Positions 26,379-37,145 are shown, numbered from the stretch's first letter. The stretch is 64,000 nt of DNA from Paenibacillus amylolyticus (GCF_001570725.1 NZ_BCNV01000001.1:2790001-2854000), one strand, 5' to 3'. Numbers and translations are program-made. Notes: generated from the letters alone by a model not told the origin.

Positions 26379-27304
26379 CAAGTCATCATAATACCAAGGT
26401 TTCTACTGGACATTTGCTCGCCTTGTTTACCATCTTGATCTGGGGAACTACTTTTGTCTCGACGAAGGTTCTGTTAATTGACTTTTCTCCAGTGGAAATT
26501 CTATTTTTCCGCTTTCTGATCGGGTATTTGGTACTGTTGCTGATCTATCCACGTTCACTGCGGATCGCCTCATTCAGAGAAGAATGGCTATTTATCGGAG
26601 CAGGTCTATGCGGGGTGACATTATATTTTCTCATTGAAAATGTAGCACTGGTCTACACAACGGCTTCCAATGTGGGTGTTATTGTCTCCATTGCCCCATT
26701 CTTCACTGCCGTGCTCGCACATTTCTTCCTGGATGGTGAGAAGTTAACGCGCCGCTTTATCATCGGATTCGGGATTGCCTTGAGCGGTATCATACTCATC
26801 GCCCTGAACGGCAGTTTCGTTCTGCAGCTGAATCCGGTAGGTGATCTGCTTGCTTTCATCGCACCTGCGGTATGGGCGATATACTCTGTATTGATGCGCA
26901 AAATTGGCGAGCTTCCCTATCACACCATCGGTGCTACACGCAAAGTGTTCTTTTATGGCTTAGTCTTGATGCTACCAGCTCTGCTCCTGTCTGACTTTCA
27001 TTTGGAGCTTGGCCGTTTTAAGAACATGACTAATCTCTCCAATTTCCTCTACCTCGGACTGGGTGCCTCTGCGTTGTGTTTCGTAACCTGGAACCGGACC
27101 GTGAGTCTTCTTGGAGCTATTAAAGCGAGTGTGTATATCTATCTGGTACCTGTCATTACTGTTGTGTCATCTGCGATCATTCTTCGGGAACAGATAACCT
27201 GGGTCATCCTGCTCGGGGCGTTCTTAACCTTATTCGGTTCTTACATTTCAGAGCGAACAGCAAATAAGCTCAACAACAAAAACACTAATCCGCGTAGCGG
27301 TTAG
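26375..27304 (+). CDS. EamA family (DMT superfamily) transporter
   Basis: The 309-residue protein has ten hydrophobic segments arranged as two EamA repeats, with LFTILIWGTTFVSTKVLL in the first and the A-T-rich VYTTASNVGVIVSIAPFF segment typical of drug/metabolite transporters. Such proteins usually export amino acids or other metabolites. The ATG overlaps the stop of the AraC gene, indicating translational coupling. Its 3' end, including the stop codon, lies inside a terminator hairpin. The substrate cannot be deduced. Confidence 0.9.
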   Translation: MTSHHNTKVSTGHLLALFTILIWGTTFVSTKVLLIDFSPVEILFFRFLIGYLVLLLIYPRSLRIASFREEWLFIGAGLCGVTLYFLIENVALVYTTASNVGVIVSIAPFFTAVLAHFFLDGEKLTRRFIIGFGIALSGIILIALNGSFVLQLNPVGDLLAFIAPAVWAIYSVLMRKIGELPYHTIGATRKVFFYGLVLMLPALLLSDFHLELGRFKNMTNLSNFLYLGLGASALCFVTWNRTVSLLGAIKASVYIYLVPVITVVSSAIILREQITWVILLGAFLTLFGSYISERTANKLNNKNTNPRSG

Positions 27305-27308
27305 TGTT
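27281..27308 (+). terminator. Terminator overlapping the end of the EamA gene
   Basis: AACACTAATCCGC pairs with GCGGTTAGTGTT around GTA, then TGCTTCATTTTTC follows. The stem contains the stop codon of the transporter gene. Confidence 0.75.
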
Positions 27309-27323
27309 TGCTTCATTTTTCAT

Positions 27324-28025
27324 TCATTTTATCTCATTTAATTGAGACAGCAGAATTCCCAACTCCTCTTGCTCCAGATGACGCCATTGCCCACGCTCCA
27401 GTTGATCCAGCGTAATATTCATAATTCGCACGCGCTCCAGCTTTAACACTCGGTATCCCAAGGTTTTGCACATTCTGCGGATCTGCAGGTTGAGACCTTG
27501 TGTCAAAATAATACGAAATACGTCTTCACTTTGCTTATACACTTCGCAGGGCTTGGTCACCACGTCCAAAATTTCAACCCCTTCGGACATGGACTTTACA
27601 AATTCGTCTGTTACGGGTTTGTCTACGGTCACTACATATTCTTTATCATGGTTGTGCTCCGAACGCATCATCCTGTTCACAATTCCCCCGTCATTCGTAA
27701 GCAAAATCAACCCTTCAGATGCCTTATCCAGCCTGCCTATCGCAAATATGCGAGAAGGATAATTTATATATTGAATGATGTTCCCCTCCACATGTGGTGC
27801 TGCTGTGCAGACAATACCGATGGGTTTATTCAGAGCAATATAGACAGGTTCGCTGTCATCACGAGGTATCTCCTTGCCATCAATGAGGACCACGTCGTGA
27901 GGTTCAACTTCGGCCCCTTTTTCACATACCCTGCCATTGATCGTTATACGTCCAGCTGCAATTAATCGGTTCGTTTCCCTGCGGGAGCAGAATCCCGTTT
28001 CACTTATGTATTTGTTAATTAACAT
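27324..28025 (-). CDS. rluF: 23S rRNA pseudouridine synthase, RluF-type (RsuA/RluB family)
   Basis: The 233-residue protein has an N-terminal S4 RNA-binding domain (INKYISETGFCSRRETNRLI) and a catalytic domain with the family motif GRLDKASEGLILLTNDG, where the Asp is the catalytic residue. The later LTQGLNLQIRRMCKTLGYRV segment, with its extended N-L-Q-I-R-R-M, is typical of the RluF branch (E. coli U2604). The start context is weak (GCGGTG a few bases before ATG). It is transcribed towards the converging EamA gene, 19 bases apart. Confidence 0.88.
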   Translation of the reverse strand: MLINKYISETGFCSRRETNRLIAAGRITINGRVCEKGAEVEPHDVVLIDGKEIPRDDSEPVYIALNKPIGIVCTAAPHVEGNIIQYINYPSRIFAIGRLDKASEGLILLTNDGGIVNRMMRSEHNHDKEYVVTVDKPVTDEFVKSMSEGVEILDVVTKPCEVYKQSEDVFRIILTQGLNLQIRRMCKTLGYRVLKLERVRIMNITLDQLERGQWRHLEQEELGILLSQLNEIK

Positions 28026-28285
28026 GTGTCACCGCTTCTCATCTATAGTATTGCCACTAGTTCATTAAGTGCTGGTACGTTCATTCACTTCGTCTAGCGA
28101 GTTAGTACCTTGTACTGATTTTCATTCCACATCATCTCACTTATAATGTATCGAAGCAATGGATTGTTATCCAAAAGTACATCCATAAGCCAAAAAGATA
28201 TTGAGCAACCCCAAAAAAGTACGTTCTACACTCTATTGTTACTATGACACGAAGCGCTACATTACGAGAAAAGAAGGAGTTTTCC

Positions 28286-28918
28286 ATGTACAACGTGACT
28301 CAAATTACAGTGGATCCTGATCATCCGAACCAAAACGCTGGTATGTGGATTGGCGGAGAACAGGCATACATTCAAGAATGGCCCCTCAATCCGGAAGGAG
28401 AGCCCTTGTTACATCTATTCTCCATTGATTGCAAGAAACTCTTGCAGGATGTTCATATCCCTTCTTTGCCAGGAGAAATGTTCATCTCGGTCTTCTCTAC
28501 GTATTCGGCTACAGAATACTTTCTGGATCAGGTGACATACACAGGAGATGAGCTGGAATGGAACGAAAATATACTGGCCGGATGTACCTCTGTATCGGTA
28601 ACTTCACAACCGCACACTACTGTAGGTCCCGCAGAGTGCATCCCTTTAAGTGGAGTGCGTTTCTCTGAAACGTCATTAGCGGAGCAGGATTTCCCTGCCT
28701 TTTCGTTCTTCACCTCGACTTTACCCAACGGAATCAATGGAATCGATCATCTATTAACTCATTATCAACTAATATGCCAGATCTATTCCGCAGATTTTCC
28801 CGAGCCCTATCAGGACATATTGGGACTCTCTGATGCCAACGGTTATTTATTTTTGCGAAAAGGTCCTGCCTCTGCTGAAGCACCATTGGATGGACTATTT
28901 TTCGTACAGGCTTCTTAG
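28286..28918 (+). CDS. DUF1963/YwqG-like protein
   Basis: The 210-residue protein has the recognisable start of the DUF1963 fold: MWIGGEQAYIQEWPLNPEGE then LLHLFSIDCKKL, followed by GEMFISVFSTY and, near the end, a DANGYLFLRKG segment. The family is common in Bacillota with unknown function, sometimes found among immunity-type genes. AAGGAG lies six bases before the chosen ATG; earlier in-frame codons have no site. It stands alone. Confidence 0.6.
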   Translation: MYNVTQITVDPDHPNQNAGMWIGGEQAYIQEWPLNPEGEPLLHLFSIDCKKLLQDVHIPSLPGEMFISVFSTYSATEYFLDQVTYTGDELEWNENILAGCTSVSVTSQPHTTVGPAECIPLSGVRFSETSLAEQDFPAFSFFTSTLPNGINGIDHLLTHYQLICQIYSADFPEPYQDILGLSDANGYLFLRKGPASAEAPLDGLFFVQAS

Positions 28919-28946
28919 GATCTGCTCCGAATTGAAAAATAAACAA

Positions 28947-28986
28947 CCCAAACGGGCTCAATTCGTTAGAATTTGAGCTGTTTGGG
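28947..28986. terminator. Bidirectional terminator between the DUF1963-like gene and yjfB
   Basis: CCCAAAC-GGCTCAA and TTGAGC-GTTTGGG pair across a GTTA loop. The minus side is followed by TTGTTTATTTTTC and the plus side by CTTTGCTT, so it is stronger for the minus-strand yjfB. Confidence 0.75.
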
Positions 28987-29033
28987 CTTTGCTTGCTGCA
29001 ATGTTTTCACAAGAATGCATCCTTCTAATCTGC

Positions 29034-29216
29034 CTATACTGAAATATCCAGACTGCTACCCAGATTAGGGTGAGGAGCAGGTACTGACTTCAACATTTCC
29101 GCCATCTGCTGACCTTGCTGTTGCGCCATGTCTTTCGTAATCGACATCACTTGCAAGCTTGCCGATTGTACTGCTGAAGCTTGGCTCATTGCCATTGATA
29201 ATGCTGCAATATCCAT
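29034..29216 (-). CDS. YjfB family putative motility protein
   Basis: A 60-residue protein, MDIAALSMAMSQASAVQ followed by a Gln/Met-rich helix and ending SSLDISV, which matches the YjfB family of small proteins tied to the flagellar regulon in Bacillus. ATG at 29216 is used with AAAGGAG eight bases upstream; a GTG three codons earlier is too close to that site. A CCGATAT sigma-D-like -10 lies 47 bases upstream, supporting a motility link. Molecular role unknown. Confidence 0.85.
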   Translation of the reverse strand: MDIAALSMAMSQASAVQSASLQVMSITKDMAQQQGQQMAEMLKSVPAPHPNLGSSLDISV

Positions 29217-29262
29217 GTTCTGCACTCCTTTCGCTGTCTGATCACATAGATGTACTTATTAT

Positions 29263-29270
29263 ATATCGGA
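29263..29270 (-). promoter_or_regulatory. Candidate sigma-D -10 element of yjfB
   Basis: The minus strand reads TCCGATAT, seven of eight matches to the sigma-D -10 GCCGATAT. The matching -35 position (15 bases upstream) reads CAAC rather than TAAA, so the -35 is poor. A TATAAT overlaps just downstream and could allow sigma-A use. Confidence 0.5.
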
Positions 29271-29374
29271 TAGTGAGGAGTAAATGTTGAAGGAATTACA
29301 CAACTCTGCTAATTTGTACGCAAACTTCATTGATTCAAGTTGATATGTTAAACTCATTTGGGATATATGATCAT

Positions 29375-29409
29375 GAACAGACAACTTTCCATCTGGAAGT
29401 TGCCTGTTT
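29375..29409. terminator. Terminator after the 86-residue hypothetical gene
   Basis: AACAGACAACTTTCC and GGAAGTTGCCTGTT pair with few mismatches around ATCT. It lies 23 bases after the minus-strand stop at 29432. T-runs on either side are short. Confidence 0.65.
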
Positions 29410-29431
29410 CATTTCACTTTATATATAAGTC

Positions 29432-29692
29432 TCAACCCAGATATTCCAGTACGCCATTCGATTCCTTGGCTCTCAGAGTCACTTTGGCTAATAACTGCTC
29501 CGGTTGCTCAAAATCTTTTTTGACCTCCGTCATCATATCTTTCACCAATTCTTCGATCTGCTCCAATGTTGTCTCTTTGGGTAATATGCGAGTTCTTACT
29601 ATCTCGTGTCTACGAAACGAATCATTATATGCTTGAACTGTTTCTTGACCTAATGCACTAATTTCCAATTCTACTTTAATTCCTTCAGACAT
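29432..29692 (-). CDS. Hypothetical protein, 86 residues
   Basis: I do not recognise this protein. It is small and charged, with a central helix-forming stretch TTLEQIEELVKDMMTEVKKDFEQ and no membrane segment. AGAGGTG lies five bases before the ATG and a terminator-like hairpin follows, so it is probably a real gene. It is 32 bases downstream of the HAD phosphatase gene on the same strand and may share its transcript. Confidence 0.65.
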   Translation of the reverse strand: MSEGIKVELEISALGQETVQAYNDSFRRHEIVRTRILPKETTLEQIEELVKDMMTEVKKDFEQPEQLLAKVTLRAKESNGVLEYLG

Positions 29693-29724
29693 ATGAGCAC
29701 CTCTCTTCCTACTGTTTGAGTTTA

Positions 29725-30585
29725 CTACCCCTCAATCAACCCATACTTCACAAAACTGTGATACAATCCATCTTCCTCAACTGTTCCAGTAATATCATCT
29801 GCAATGACTTTCAGACCCGGCTTCGCATTGCCCATGGCAATTCCGACATTACAAAATTCCAGCATCTCAGCATCATTCATGCCATCGCCGATGGCGAATG
29901 TATCTTGCTGTGACATGCCCAGATGCTCCAGCAGATCAGCGATCGCAATCGCTTTGTGAATACCAGGGATCATCAGCTCACCACTTCCTTCACCAAAGAT
30001 TGGCACGGTGCACTGAATAACTTCGAATTTGCCTTCAAACTCCTGCTTGATTCGTTCAAACGGGATCACCGAGCTCTCCAGAAAACACACCTTGTTCACG
30101 TCGTCTTTATACAGATCCGCTTCTCCATACGTCAATCCGGCAATAAACGGGTGCGGTTTCAGCTCCTTCTTCTCTCTGGCTACTGGGTCGTTCTCCACAT
30201 CACCATAGATACGGCGTTCCAGGTGAGGTTGAAGATTGCTACTTGCATAGAGAGCCGAATTCGATTCAAGGTAGAAGTCAATGCCGTGTTCATTGAAGAA
30301 ATCGACCATGTGTCGAACATCTTCGGCTGTCACCCTTTTGTGATAAAGCACGTCCTTGCCAAATTCCACATAGCCCCCACCTGCACCAATCAGACCGTCG
30401 AATCCAACATCCCAGATAGAATCATAGATTTCCGCTTTGGATCGGCCTGTACATAAATAGAGCAGATGCCCATTCTCACGAGCCTGTTTGCAAGCCTTTT
30501 GTGCTGACAACGGAATACTTCCGTCATCGTCAACCAATGTGCCATCAATATCAATAAAAACAATTTTTCGCTTCGTTTCGTTCAT
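29725..30585 (-). CDS. Cof-type HAD family hydrolase
   Basis: The 286-residue protein has the HAD motifs FIDIDGTLVDDDG (catalytic Asp pair), LCTGRSKAE (motif II region), a C2-type cap, and FAIGDGMNDAEML (motif IV). Cof-type members dephosphorylate sugar phosphates, flavin mononucleotide or pyridoxal phosphate, so the substrate is open. ATG at 30585 is chosen, with GGGGG eight bases upstream; the longer frame lacks a site. Confidence 0.92.
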   Translation of the reverse strand: MNETKRKIVFIDIDGTLVDDDGSIPLSAQKACKQARENGHLLYLCTGRSKAEIYDSIWDVGFDGLIGAGGGYVEFGKDVLYHKRVTAEDVRHMVDFFNEHGIDFYLESNSALYASSNLQPHLERRIYGDVENDPVAREKKELKPHPFIAGLTYGEADLYKDDVNKVCFLESSVIPFERIKQEFEGKFEVIQCTVPIFGEGSGELMIPGIHKAIAIADLLEHLGMSQQDTFAIGDGMNDAEMLEFCNVGIAMGNAKPGLKVIADDITGTVEEDGLYHSFVKYGLIEG

Positions 30586-30688
30586 CTGTGTAGCCCCCAT
30601 CATGTGTGTTGTCTATGTCTAATCGAGCGAGTGTCGACAGGCATTTTCCTTATACAAAATTACCTATTCCGTGGTGTTCGCTGATCAA

Positions 30689-30769
30689 TCAATTTCTCCA
30701 AAAATCCTGCAAAAGAATCCGCGTATCAAAGTAGTAATATTCATCCTCGTCGGGTATAAACAGTTCCAT
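30689..30769 (-). CDS. Possible 26-residue peptide downstream of the GNAT gene
   Basis: A short minus-strand frame starts MELFIPDEDEYYYFDTR and ends DFWRN. AAGGA lies about 13 bases before the ATG, too far to be strong. The composition (acidic then aromatic) looks protein-like rather than random, so it could be a tiny gene or a remnant of a longer one. Low confidence. Confidence 0.25.
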   Translation of the reverse strand: MELFIPDEDEYYYFDTRILLQDFWRN

Positions 30770-30802
30770 TACAATGTTATTTTCCTTCAATCATACCCAT
30801 GG

Positions 30803-31333
30803 TCACCTACCTACCAACTTGTCCATATGTACGGTTTGCCAGTCATCCTCCTGTTCAACAATAACCGTAAACCCTTGGCGTTTCCAGAAATCTACGGCTC
30901 CTGGCAAGAAGCGATGTGTATGCAAATATAGTGTCGTATAGTGCATATCCTTTACTGCATTCTCCAGTTCATTTACCAGCATCGAACCAATGCCATATCT
31001 GCGATATGCAGGGTCCACATAACATTTCACAATTTCGGCTGCGGACTGAGCTGCATATCTACCTTTCACGGCTTCAATACGTCCATCATATGGCAAAATT
31101 CCAATAGTGCCGACGATGTTCCCATCCCCCATCTTCGCAACCAGAAAGATCGCATCATCTGGATTCAGATAGTGTTCTCTGAACTGCTCGAAGTCCACAG
31201 GCAATCTCGTATGATCCATCATGGGAAACACTTCTCTACGTACACGCATGGCAAATTCAATGGCATCCTCAATCTGGTGTGCCTGAACTGGTGTTACTGT
31301 CGGTATATTCTGAAGTTGTGTCAATAAATCCAC
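30803..31333 (-). CDS. GNAT family N-acetyltransferase
   Basis: The 176-residue protein has the GNAT core: IVGTIGILPYDG, then the acetyl-CoA binding motif VDPAYRRYGIGSMLVNELE (R/Q-x-x-G-x-G/A type) and the terminal FWKRQGFTVIVEQ. It starts at GTG (31333) with GAGG nine bases upstream. The acceptor is unknown. It stands between the HAD gene and a plus-strand subtilase gene. Confidence 0.88.
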   Translation of the reverse strand: MDLLTQLQNIPTVTPVQAHQIEDAIEFAMRVRREVFPMMDHTRLPVDFEQFREHYLNPDDAIFLVAKMGDGNIVGTIGILPYDGRIEAVKGRYAAQSAAEIVKCYVDPAYRRYGIGSMLVNELENAVKDMHYTTLYLHTHRFLPGAVDFWKRQGFTVIVEQEDDWQTVHMDKLVGR

Positions 31334-31542
31334 ATTCCTTATCCTCTGTATTAGGAGCTACCTCTGGCCCTTCCTTGAATCTTATTCATGCCAGATCGGA
31401 TCTCTTCATCTCATCTTACCGAATTTATCCCGCCCTATCAATCTATCTACACTACTAACCAAATTGAAAAAGTGCCCACGCAGTCTGATAGAGTTCGCAT
31501 ACGATAAGGCGTGTCACAATCCATATTGGAGGGGGAACGCTC

Positions 31543-32700
31543 ATGTGGTTATGGTTAGGTGTTTTTGCTATCATTATGTTAGCAATCGGGTTCGTATATC
31601 GTTATCTGGACCATCGTGCAGAGAGCAAGTTTCATCCTCATGCTCCCAAGCAGCTCTTAGTCAAATTCAAGGAAGGTACACCCACAGATGAGATGCACAC
31701 CTTTCACAAAAAAGGGAGATGTAAGGTCGCTGAGACCTATGAAGATTTAGGATGGTACCGTGTGGAATCCCGCAAAAAAATGCACAGAATGCTGAAACAT
31801 TACAAAGACCATGAGCTTATTGAACATGCAGAGCCGAATTACCTCGTTGAGGCATCCTTCACTCCCAATGACCCTTTCTTTCCTTATCAGTATAACCTGC
31901 CAAAAATCAATGCACCCGCTGCATGGGATATTACTCAGAGCAACAGCTCTGTCAAAATCGCCATTATCGACACAGGTGTACAGTTGAACCACCCAGAATT
32001 GGCCTCCAAGCTCCTCCCCGGTTACGATTATGTCGATTATGATAATATCCCCGAGGACGGAAACGGCCATGGCACTCATGTAGCTGGGATCGCTGCCTCC
32101 GTTACCAACAATGGTGTAGGGATCGCAGGCGTTGCACCGCTCGCATCCATCGTTCCGCTCCGTGTACTGGATAACAACGGGCAAGGAACGGTAGGCAATG
32201 TCGGTAACGGGCTTGTTTTTGCTGCCAACAATGGTATCCAGGTAGTCAACCTGAGCTTGGGTGGACCAGCGGGTGATGCTTTCCTTCAAGCCGCCGTACA
32301 GTATGCATGGGATCGTGGAGCCGTGATTATTGCTGCAGCTGGTAACGACAACACTTCATTCCCCATCGTACCCGCATCGTATCCCAACGTAATCGCTGTT
32401 GCTTCAACCAACCTTTCCGATCTCAAATCCAATTTCTCCAACTACGGCTCTTGGGTTGATATGGCTGCACCGGGGGATACCATATTATCCACATATCTGG
32501 GCGGTTCCTATGCCTATCTTAGTGGCACATCTATGGCTGCACCTCATGTGGCCGGAGCGGCTGCATTGCTCGCTGCACAAGGGAAAACAAATGCTCAGAT
32601 TCGGGATGCGTTATGCTTCGCTTCTGATCCGGTATCAGGCTCTGGCATCTATTGGACGTATGGGCGACTCAATGCCTATCAAAGTTTGCAGGTACCTTAA
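31543..32700 (+). CDS. Membrane-anchored S8 family (subtilisin-like) serine protease
   Basis: The 385-residue protein has one N-terminal membrane segment (about residues 2-20), a prodomain-like region (about 35-105, with KQLLVKFKEGT), and a catalytic subtilase domain with triad Asp143 (IIDTGV), His176 (GHGTHVAG) and Ser330 (SGTSMAAPH) and oxyanion Asn268 (AAAGNDN). The layout resembles thermitase-type proteases. The N-terminal segment lacks an obvious signal-peptidase site, so it may stay tethered, with the catalytic domain outside. A GGAGGGGGA site precedes the ATG. Single gene. Confidence 0.94.
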   Translation: MWLWLGVFAIIMLAIGFVYRYLDHRAESKFHPHAPKQLLVKFKEGTPTDEMHTFHKKGRCKVAETYEDLGWYRVESRKKMHRMLKHYKDHELIEHAEPNYLVEASFTPNDPFFPYQYNLPKINAPAAWDITQSNSSVKIAIIDTGVQLNHPELASKLLPGYDYVDYDNIPEDGNGHGTHVAGIAASVTNNGVGIAGVAPLASIVPLRVLDNNGQGTVGNVGNGLVFAANNGIQVVNLSLGGPAGDAFLQAAVQYAWDRGAVIIAAAGNDNTSFPIVPASYPNVIAVASTNLSDLKSNFSNYGSWVDMAAPGDTILSTYLGGSYAYLSGTSMAAPHVAGAAALLAAQGKTNAQIRDALCFASDPVSGSGIYWTYGRLNAYQSLQVP

Positions 32701-32760
32701 TGCACCTACTCTCAATCATAATTGCATGAAGCGAGCATACCCTTCTATTTTCCACAAATT

Positions 32761-32797
32761 AAAAAACCAAGGAACATCTATACGTTAGATGTCCTTG
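32761..32797 (-). terminator. Intrinsic terminator after the RidA-like gene
   Basis: On the minus strand CAAGGACATCTA and TAGATGTTCCTTG pair around ACG, followed by GTTTTTT. It lies 24 bases after the stop. Confidence 0.85.
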
Positions 32798-32820
32798 ATT
32801 TGGATGAAATGTAGTCGATA

Positions 32821-33219
32821 TTAAACTTTTGCTGCCCAAAGTTCTATCTCAACTTTTATCTCTGGCAGACCCAACTCCGTAATATATCCAATCGTCATTG
32901 CAGGATAATCATTACCGAATAACTGTCCCCACTCGGCATAAAAGAAATCCCAATCGATTTTCTCGGTTGCCCATACGTTAACTTTGATAATATGTTCAGC
33001 ATCTAAATGCTCCGATTCGAGCACTGTTTTAATATTATTAAATGTATTAGTGACTTGCTCATTCAGACTCTCTGGAAAAAGTCCACTACGATCTGCTCCA
33101 ATTTGACCCGAAGTCACAAATAACTCTGCATTCTTCGGGATTCTTGTAATATGCGTGTACTGACCTACAGGAGCTGGCATATTGGCTGGATTTTTTCTGG
33201 TGATTTTGTCAATATTCAT
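32821..33219 (-). CDS. RidA family protein
   Basis: The 132-residue protein shows the RidA/YjgF pattern: PAPVGQYTHITRI, LFVTSGQIGADRSG and a C-terminal MTIGYITELGLPEIKVEIE. RidA members deaminate reactive enamine/imine intermediates, but the usual Arg-Val-G core near the end is not clearly present, so catalytic deaminase activity is uncertain. ATG at 33219 is chosen with GAGGT eight bases upstream. Single gene with its own terminator. Confidence 0.85.
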   Translation of the reverse strand: MNIDKITRKNPANMPAPVGQYTHITRIPKNAELFVTSGQIGADRSGLFPESLNEQVTNTFNNIKTVLESEHLDAEHIIKVNVWATEKIDWDFFYAEWGQLFGNDYPAMTIGYITELGLPEIKVEIELWAAKV

Positions 33220-33465
33220 TTGGATTACCTCGTCATTCCTAAGATTTTTCTGCATTATCTCCTAGTTTTCTTCCGATTTTGGGCAGACCTCACCCTTGGA
33301 ATAGATTCTAGAAAAAGACAGCAGTGGAGTATCCATATCCCGAAGATATAAACGCAAGTGATTTTTTCTTCATGAGTGGATGCTCCTCCCTTCTTAAGTG
33401 ACAAGATTCTCTTGATTTTTTTATTATATCTAAAGGTCATATCATGGGTCAAATTCATCCCTCAT

Positions 33466-33507
33466 AAACAAAGAGCAATCCCGTAATAACGAGACTGCTC
33501 TTTGTTT
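33466..33507. terminator. Terminator after the first GH1 gene
   Basis: AAACAAAGAGCA and TGCTCTTTGTTT pair exactly over a loop of about 18 bases. It lies 26 bases after the stop of the GH1 gene; T content is moderate on both sides. Confidence 0.75.
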
Positions 33508-33532
33508 ATTCTATAGCGTCGAACACCTTGTA

Positions 33533-35005
<1,473 letters not shown>

Positions 35006-35009
35006 TTAA

Positions 35010-36923
35010 TTAGCTTAATACCGTGATCAATTTATCTTTCTCATGAACGGATGCATCTTTGGTTCCTACAACGTCCAGATATTTTGAAGTATTAGTAACA
35101 ATGATCGGTGTAACCGTTTCATACCCTGCATCCTTAATCGCTTGCAGATCAAACTCAACAATCAGGTCACCTGCGTTAACGCGGTCTCCGTCTTTCACAT
35201 GTGTTGTAAAATGTTGACCTTTCAGTTTTACCGTATCCTGTCCAATATGGATCAGCATCTCTACACCATCATCGCTTACAAGACCAATGGCATGTTTAGT
35301 GCGATATACGGTTTGAACGACACCTGTGATTGGAGATACCACTCTGCCGCTGGTTGGACGAATCGCAATCCCTTTACCCATGTGCTCTCCTGCAAATGTT
35401 ACGTCATTAATTTCTTTCAGTGCAACGACTTCACCAGCCATTGGGCTTACGATTTCGTATCTGCTGTTCGGATTTGGATCAAGTACAGGTGCTGGAGCTA
35501 GTGTAGCTTCTACTTTGTCTTTAAATCCAAACACGTACGTCAAGACAAAACCAACGATGAATGCTACCAATACTGCAACGATGGACATATAGAATCCGGA
35601 ATCAGGACCTGCTTCTTTGTTGATAAAGCTTGGAATACCGAAGATACCCAGTCCACCAAAGACGTAAAGCTTTGAGCCTGCCCATCCTAAAATACCACCA
35701 CCGACAGCACCACCAATACAACTCATGATAAACGGCTTTTTCAACGGAAGAGTTACACCATAGATTGCCGGCTCAGTTACACCGAATATACCGGAAATAA
35801 ACGCTGGAATGCTTAATGATTTCAACTTGGAATTTTTTGTTTTGAGCAACACTGCAAGTACTGCACCTGTTTGAGCAAAGGAAGCGCCGAAGGACATTGC
35901 AAGAACTGGATCAGCCCCCGATGTACTTAGGTTAAGAAGCATAACCGGTACAAGTCCCCAGTGAAGTCCAAACAGTACTAGCACTTGCCAGAATCCGCCG
36001 AGAACCAAACCTGTAATAATTGGACTCAATTCATAGATACTTGTTGTACCTGCACCAACCAATTGACCAGCCCAAGTGGCAATTGGACCAATTACAATGA
36101 AAGTTACCGGAACAATCACGAGCAATGTAAAGAATGGAACCAAGAATGTGCTAACCACTTTAGGAATGATGTTTTTGAAGAATTTTTCAATCTTCACAGC
36201 GAAGAACGTAGCAATAATGATCGGAATAACCGACGTTGAATACGTCATCAAAATAACCGGGATACCTAAGAACGTAATGTGAATTGGTGATTCAAACAAT
36301 GTACCTGTGAACAAAGTGTATAGCGGATCTCCTGCAGTCAAACCGGACAGCGTAGGATACACTAACGAAGCACCTATCGCCATACCCAGGAACGGTGAAC
36401 CCCCAAATTTCTTGATTGCCGTGTATCCAAGGAAGATCGGGAAGAAGTAGAACAGTGAATCACCAAGTGCATTCAGCAAATGGTACGTCCCTGATGTATT
36501 TTCGATCCATCCAAATGCTACAAACATGGCTGTGAAACCTTTGATCATACCTGTTGCAGCAAGCAAACCGAGCAGTGGTGTGAACACACCGGAGATCATG
36601 TCGATAAATCGACTGAACAATCCAACTTTCTTGCCTGAGTTGTCTGCTTCCTCTTCAAACTGACCTTCGCTCGGGAAATTACCCGCTTTAACGACTGCTT
36701 TATATACATCCGGCACTTCATTGCCGATAACGACTTGATATTGTCCACCACTTTGCATAACGGTAATAACACCTGGCAGATTTTTAAGTTCTTCTGTTTT
36801 GGCTACGCTTTCATTTTTCAGTTTAAACCGCAGTCTTGTTACACAATGGAATACACTGTTTACATTCTCACGACCACCTACACGTGTCAGAATATCCTTA
36901 GCCAATTGATCGTAGTTGCTCAT
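35010..36923 (-). CDS. Beta-glucoside PTS permease EIIBCA (first copy)
   Basis: The 637-residue protein takes up and phosphorylates a beta-glucoside. Domains in order are EIIB with phospho-Cys27 (HCVTRLRFKL), EIIC (about 105-455, ten or so membrane segments, with GIFGVTEPAIYGVTLPLKKPF) and EIIA (about 490-637, with the phospho-His in LIHIGQDTVKLKG). It is self-contained and needs only EI and HPr. It is closely similar to the next permease at 37364-39304, pointing to tandem duplication. Its leader carries two RAT-like elements, so expression depends on a LicT/BglG-type antiterminator. The GH1 gene follows directly. Confidence 0.95.
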   Translation of the reverse strand: MSNYDQLAKDILTRVGGRENVNSVFHCVTRLRFKLKNESVAKTEELKNLPGVITVMQSGGQYQVVIGNEVPDVYKAVVKAGNFPSEGQFEEEADNSGKKVGLFSRFIDMISGVFTPLLGLLAATGMIKGFTAMFVAFGWIENTSGTYHLLNALGDSLFYFFPIFLGYTAIKKFGGSPFLGMAIGASLVYPTLSGLTAGDPLYTLFTGTLFESPIHITFLGIPVILMTYSTSVIPIIIATFFAVKIEKFFKNIIPKVVSTFLVPFFTLLVIVPVTFIVIGPIATWAGQLVGAGTTSIYELSPIITGLVLGGFWQVLVLFGLHWGLVPVMLLNLSTSGADPVLAMSFGASFAQTGAVLAVLLKTKNSKLKSLSIPAFISGIFGVTEPAIYGVTLPLKKPFIMSCIGGAVGGGILGWAGSKLYVFGGLGIFGIPSFINKEAGPDSGFYMSIVAVLVAFIVGFVLTYVFGFKDKVEATLAPAPVLDPNPNSRYEIVSPMAGEVVALKEINDVTFAGEHMGKGIAIRPTSGRVVSPITGVVQTVYRTKHAIGLVSDDGVEMLIHIGQDTVKLKGQHFTTHVKDGDRVNAGDLIVEFDLQAIKDAGYETVTPIIVTNTSKYLDVVGTKDASVHEKDKLITVLS

Positions 36924-36965
36924 TGTAACTCTCCCTCTCTAAGTAAACTCCCCATGCTTTTGAAA

Positions 36966-37045
36966 CAAAGAAAACCTGAACTACTGAACATACACAACGT
37001 ACCGGAACATCCGGAAATCAGTTGTGTTATTCAGCAATTCAGGTT
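36966..37045 (-). terminator. RAT-controlled terminator before the first EIIBCA gene
   Basis: On the minus strand AACCTGAA (37038-37045) pairs with TTCAGGTT (36973-36980), followed by TTCTTTG, with internal pairing across TTGCTGAA and TTCAGTAG. Its 5' arm overlaps the RAT element at 37041-37068, the arrangement required for antitermination. Confidence 0.88.
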
Positions 37046-37068
37046 TTGCCCTTAACGGTTGCAACCCT
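37041..37068 (-). promoter_or_regulatory. RAT antiterminator element C2
   Basis: The minus strand reads GGGTTGCAACCG, then a short loop, then GGGCAAAACCT. This matches the ribonucleic antiterminator (RAT) recognised by BglG/LicT/SacT proteins, in the same subtype as the element before the second EIIBCA gene. Confidence 0.85.
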
Positions 37069-37145
37069 GTAAGGCTGTACACATTGGTATTCAGTTACTT
37101 CATTAACTAAAGTAAGTTGCAATCAATCTTGAGACCATGGTGGTC

